Shown here in pieces: positions 5,955 to 8,922 of a stretch of DNA of 8,922 nucleotides. A model generated the notes under the pieces. The model was not told where the DNA came from. It worked only from the letters and a program-made list of their open reading frames with translations, and did not search any database. The first letter of the stretch is position 1; each line of letters opens with the position of its first letter. Origin of the DNA: Chloroflexota bacterium (lineage in GTDB: Bacteria > Chloroflexota > Anaerolineae > J036 > Brachytrichaceae); assembly GCA_021813225.1 (NCBI GenBank), contig JAKALH010000093.1:1-8922 (forward strand), given 5' to 3'. Both the position numbers and the translations under genes were made by a program.

Positions 5955-8327
5955 ATGATACATGAACTCGCGCCGGAGCAGCTACGACGGATCATCAAGC
6001 CTGATTCGCTGGGATTTGACACCACGCAATCGCTGCAGCCGCTGTCGGGAATCATCGGCCAGCAACGCGCGGTTTCGGCGCTGCAGTTCGGCCTGGGCAT
6101 GCACCGGGACGGCTTCCACATCTATGTGGCGGGGCCGGCCGGCATCGGCAAGATGACGGCGGTGGAGTCGTTCCTGGAGCAGGAGGCGGGCCAAAAACCC
6201 TCCCCGCCCGACTGGTGCTACGTCAACAATTTCGATGAACCCTATCAGCCGCGCTGCTATCGCCTGCCTTCGGGCATGGGCCGCCAGTTCCAGCAGGACA
6301 TGAAGAACCTGATCGACCGGCTGCGTTATCAATTGCCGCGCGCATTCGAAAGCGACAGTTATGGCGCCAGGCGCGATGAAATCACCAAGGCGCTGGGCAG
6401 GCAGCGCGACGTGGTGATTGAGCGCATCAACGATCAGGCGGCGCAGGCCGGATTTCTGCTGCAGATCACGCCGACGGGCATCGCCATCACGCCGGTGCTC
6501 AGCGGCCATGCACTCACCGATGCGGAGTTCCAGGCGCTGCCAATCCCGGCGCGCGATGAATTCCGGGCGCGGCGCGAGGCGCTGCAGGACGGCCTGAAGG
6601 AGGATTTCAAGCAGTTGCGCAACCTGGAGCGCGCGGCGCAGGAAAGCCTGCAGGAACTGGACCAGCAGATTGCGCTGTATAACGTCGCCGAACTCGTCGA
6701 CGACCTTGCCAGGAAGTACGGCGGCATCAGCGACATTGCCGACTACCTGAAAGCCGTGCAGCAGGACATCCTGCAAAATATCGAGCCGTTCAAGACAGGG
6801 GGCAACAGCGAGGGAAATAACTACGGCGCTACACCGTGGACGCGCGACCTGCCCTTCAATAAGTACCGGGTGAATGTGCTGGTGGACAACAGCCGCACCC
6901 AGGGCGCGCCTGTCGTCGTGGCGCTGAATCCCAGCTACACCAATCTGTTCGGGCGCGTGGAGAAAGACACGCAGTTCGGGTCGATGTATACGGACTTCAC
7001 GATGGTCAAGCCGGGCGCGCTGCATCGGGCAAACGGCGGATACCTGGTGATACCCGTCGAGGATATGCTGGGCCAGTACGCCAGTTGGGACAGCCTGAAG
7101 CGCGCCTTGCGGTCCGGGCAGATCATGATCGAGGAAATCGGCGAGCGACTGGGGTTCCTGAGCACAAAGACGGTGCAACCGCAGCCGATCCCGCTGGATA
7201 TCAAGATCGTACTGGTCGGCCCGGCTCATATCTACTACTGGCTGCACGAGTATGACTCCGAATTCCCCGAACTGTTCAAGGTCAAGGCGGATTTTGAAAC
7301 CAGCATGCCGTGCGATGACCGCAGCATCGCCGACTTCCTGGCATTCGTATCGACGTTGTGCGAGCGTGAGAATCTTAAGCACCCCGACAAAACCGGCGCG
7401 GCGCGCCTGCTGGAACAGGCCATGCGCCTGGCAGAAGATCAGCAGAAACTGTCCACCCATTTCGGCGCCATCGCCAACCTCATACGTGAATCGGATTACT
7501 GGGCCGGGCAGGAGCAGGCTGCGATCATCAGCGCCGAGCATGTGCGTAAAGCCCTGGCGGAGAAAACCTACCGCGCCAGCCTGATCCAGGACCGCTCCCG
7601 CGAGATGATGCTGCGCGGCACACTGCTGCTCGACACATCCGGCGAGGTAGTTGGACAGATCAACGGGCTGTCCGTTGTCAGCCTGGGCGACTATGAATTT
7701 GGCAGGCCGTCGCGCATCACTGCCACCGTGGAACCCGGCCCTGGGGGCATCGTCGATATCGAACGCCAGGTTTCCCTGGGCGGCCCTATCCACAGCAAGG
7801 GGGTGTATATCCTGGATGGCTTCCTGGCGCAGCGATACGGGCAGGAACATGTGGTCTCGCTGTCGGCGCGGCTGGTATTTGAGCAGAGCTACGGCACCAT
7901 CGACGGCGACAGCGCATCGAGCGCAGAATTGTACGCCCTGCTGTCGGTGTTATCCGGTCTGCCAATCAAGCAGAGCATAGCGGTGACAGGTTCGGTCAAC
8001 CAGCACGGCCTGGTGCAGGCCATCGGCGGCGTGAATCAGAAGATCGAAGGCTTCTTCGACCTGTGTTCAGCAAGAGGGCTGACCGGCAAGCAGGGGGTCA
8101 TCATCCCCACAAGCAACGCACAGGACCTGATGCTGCGCGAGGAAGTGATCGACGCCGTCAAAGCCGGCACGTTTCACGTCTGGGCCGTCGGCACCATAGA
8201 CGAGGGCATCGAATTGCTGACCGGCGTCGCGGCAGGCGAGCGCACGCCCAGCGGGAAATACCCTGAAAGCACCGTCAATGCGCGCGTATATCAACGCCTG
8301 CGCGACCTGGCCGACCCGCCGCGATAG
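5955..8327 (+). CDS. Lon-like ATP-dependent protease (S16 family, AAA_32/YcbZ-LonB type)
   Basis: A 790-aa AAA+ serine protease with an ATPase region fused to a C-terminal Lon proteolytic domain; it unfolds and degrades cytoplasmic proteins. Seen: the N-terminus ELAPEQLRR and LGFDTT typical of this group; Walker A GPAGIGKMT (60-68, K66); a long charged helical insert (about 135-255), probably coiled coil; the block TDFTMVKPGALHRANGGYLVI (split region about 345-366), where Walker B would lie; then the AAA lid. The Lon domain follows: DGDSAS with S653 and AIGGVNQKIEGF with K696. The 43-residue Ser-Lys spacing equals that of E. coli Lon (S679/K722). Odd: Met, not Ser/Thr, follows the Walker A Lys, and the Walker B strand runs into PVED rather than DE. 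ATG 5955 gives the family-like N-terminus; TTG 5931 has a better ribosome site. The upstream ATG at 5853 adds sequence of non-family character. The gene follows the GH2 gene by 146 nt and probably has its own promoter. Confidence 0.9.
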   Translation: MIHELAPEQLRRIIKPDSLGFDTTQSLQPLSGIIGQQRAVSALQFGLGMHRDGFHIYVAGPAGIGKMTAVESFLEQEAGQKPSPPDWCYVNNFDEPYQPRCYRLPSGMGRQFQQDMKNLIDRLRYQLPRAFESDSYGARRDEITKALGRQRDVVIERINDQAAQAGFLLQITPTGIAITPVLSGHALTDAEFQALPIPARDEFRARREALQDGLKEDFKQLRNLERAAQESLQELDQQIALYNVAELVDDLARKYGGISDIADYLKAVQQDILQNIEPFKTGGNSEGNNYGATPWTRDLPFNKYRVNVLVDNSRTQGAPVVVALNPSYTNLFGRVEKDTQFGSMYTDFTMVKPGALHRANGGYLVIPVEDMLGQYASWDSLKRALRSGQIMIEEIGERLGFLSTKTVQPQPIPLDIKIVLVGPAHIYYWLHEYDSEFPELFKVKADFETSMPCDDRSIADFLAFVSTLCERENLKHPDKTGAARLLEQAMRLAEDQQKLSTHFGAIANLIRESDYWAGQEQAAIISAEHVRKALAEKTYRASLIQDRSREMMLRGTLLLDTSGEVVGQINGLSVVSLGDYEFGRPSRITATVEPGPGGIVDIERQVSLGGPIHSKGVYILDGFLAQRYGQEHVVSLSARLVFEQSYGTIDGDSASSAELYALLSVLSGLPIKQSIAVTGSVNQHGLVQAIGGVNQKIEGFFDLCSARGLTGKQGVIIPTSNAQDLMLREEVIDAVKAGTFHVWAVGTIDEGIELLTGVAAGERTPSGKYPESTVNARVYQRLRDLADPPR

Positions 8328-8341
8328 CCCCCTGTCAGCCT

Positions 8342-8527
8342 GTGAGCGCCCGGATGCAGAAATCGATTTGTGTCTATAGCTCGTCCAGCGATGCCGTTCC
8401 GCCGGCTTATTTCCAGACCGCGAAAAGCCAGTTCCGCCAGTTATATTTCGTCGCCGCAGACGCCGCGAGTGCGCTTGCCTATATCGAGTCGTACCAGCCG
8501 GCTGCGCCGGTGAGCAAGTGGACCTGA
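8342..8527 (+). pseudogene. Internally deleted LOG-family (TIGR00730-like) remnant
   Basis: A frame of 61 codons from GTG 8342, or 57 from ATG 8354, to TGA 8525-8527. Its start, MQKSICVYSSSSDAVPPAYF, matches the characteristic N-terminus of LOG-family Rossmann proteins (usually SxCVYCGSS...PxY). Its last 30 residues, from FRQLYFVAADAAS to SYQPAAPVSKW, match without gaps the usual LOG C-terminus (HRxLLxxAxxPEALLxxLxxYxPPxxxxKW). Everything between, about 130 residues including the GGG and PGGxGTxxE catalytic motifs, is absent. The join falls near codon 24-26 from the ATG (about 8426). The phosphate-binding CGSS has become SSSS. Family knowledge: LOG proteins hydrolyse nucleoside 5'-monophosphates to free the base; this product cannot. 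No good RBS precedes either start. It may be a pseudogene left by an in-frame deletion, a small leader peptide, or an assembly collapse. The LOG similarity is from memory of the family. Confidence 0.58.
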
Positions 8528-8534
8528 GTGAACA

Positions 8535-8922
8535 ATGGGCTGGATTGTCGGCGGAGTTCTGGCCGTCGCGCTGATTGGCTTCATCCTGTACTGGCAGCTA
8601 GGCGTTGCCGAAGGCGCTTATCTGGGCCGGCGCGTTGTGGCCATGCTGTACGACTGGTATGCCCCCCGTTACGACCGCGTGAAACAGTTTGCGCCGGAAC
8701 TGGACACGGTCGCGTTGGCTGTACCCATCATGAAGCGATTGCATCAGGCCGGGGGGAGCAGCCCGGTTGTTCTGGATGTTGCCACCGGCACCGGTCGCCT
8801 GCCGATGGTGTTGCTTGCGCAACAGGCTTTTCATGGGCACGTCGTCGCGCTGGACCTGTCCCGGCGTATGCTGTCTATCGCGCAGGCGAAATTGTCTGGA
8901 CACGCCGAGCGTATCGCCTGGG
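8535..8922 (+). CDS. Membrane-anchored class I SAM-dependent methyltransferase (3' partial)
   Basis: The frame runs from ATG 8535 to the window edge with no stop (129 codons visible). Residues 3-20 (WIVGGVLAVALIGFILYW) form a single hydrophobic helix that looks like an uncleaved anchor. It is followed by MLYDWYAPRYDRV, the YD.. signature upstream of UbiE/COQ5-like methyltransferase domains. Motif I is LDVATGTG (80-87, D81) for SAM binding, and the acidic end of strand 2 is ALDLS (D107), which binds the ribose. The substrate is unknown; UbiE-like enzymes methylate quinones, lipids or small molecules, and the anchor favours a membrane or lipid substrate. The start is 7 nt after the LOG-remnant stop, with no clear Shine-Dalgarno, so translation may be coupled to that upstream frame. 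An out-of-frame GTG at 8528 was not used. Confidence 0.87.
   Translation, partial: MGWIVGGVLAVALIGFILYWQLGVAEGAYLGRRVVAMLYDWYAPRYDRVKQFAPELDTVALAVPIMKRLHQAGGSSPVVLDVATGTGRLPMVLLAQQAFHGHVVALDLSRRMLSIAQAKLSGHAERIAW

Noticed and set aside
5982..7850. Long open frame (over 600 codons) on the minus strand
   Set aside because: It lies entirely opposite the Lon-like protease, whose motifs are unmistakable. Its composition (rich in R, Q, H, A) is typical of an antisense frame in GC-rich coding DNA.
8598..8903. Minus-strand frame of about 100 codons at the right end
   Set aside because: It lies opposite the methyltransferase motif I and the acidic loop, which clearly mark the plus strand as coding.
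1..8922. Search for CRISPR arrays, tRNA/rRNA genes, insertion-sequence ends, toxin-antitoxin or defence genes
   Set aside because: No regularly spaced repeats, cloverleaf-like segments, transposase motifs or paired small genes were visible by eye on either strand.

Overview
The window is a GC-rich (about 60% by eye) bacterial chromosomal segment with all convincing genes on the plus strand. I see no mobile-element genes, RNA genes or CRISPR array. The combination of an SsnA-type aminohydrolase, a cysteine-synthase-fold PLP enzyme, a Lon-like S16 protease with an AAA_32-type N-terminal region, a compact intracellular GH2 glycosidase and a membrane-anchored UbiE-like methyltransferase suggests an environmental Chloroflexota (Anaerolineae-like) genome. 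That placement is inferred from remembered protein similarity, not shown directly.

Region 1 (1-3668) looks like one transcription unit. It holds the 3' part of a fold-type II PLP enzyme, two small unrecognised proteins of 155 and 152 aa, and a complete ssnA-like aminohydrolase. The gaps are 26 and 42 nt, followed by a 7-nt overlap at the start of ssnA. In other bacteria ssnA lies in purine/amino-nitrogen catabolic clusters, often linked to selenium-dependent molybdenum hydroxylases. Here the visible neighbours are a PLP lyase-fold enzyme and two hypotheticals, so a nitrogen or sulfur amino-compound degradation role is plausible but unproven.

Region 2 (3669-4065) is about 400 nt without a convincing gene. 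It holds a tandem 10-bp repeat, a weak minus-strand reading frame and the leader of the next gene.

Region 3 (4066-5808) is a 580-aa glycoside hydrolase family 2 enzyme with both catalytic glutamates and no secretion signal.

Region 4 (5809-8327) is a leader with a perfect TATAAT box, then a 790-aa Lon-like ATP-dependent protease with an intact Ser-Lys dyad.

Region 5 (8328-8922) contains a 57-61 aa reading frame that appears to join the extreme N-terminus and extreme C-terminus of a LOG-family (TIGR00730-type) protein, with the catalytic middle missing. This is the most unusual item in the window. It is followed 7 nt later by a membrane-anchored class I SAM-dependent methyltransferase that runs off the right edge.

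I found no strong case for a wholly new multi-gene system. The best leads are the LOG remnant, the two unknown proteins coupled to ssnA, and the non-canonical nucleotide-binding motifs of the Lon-like protein.
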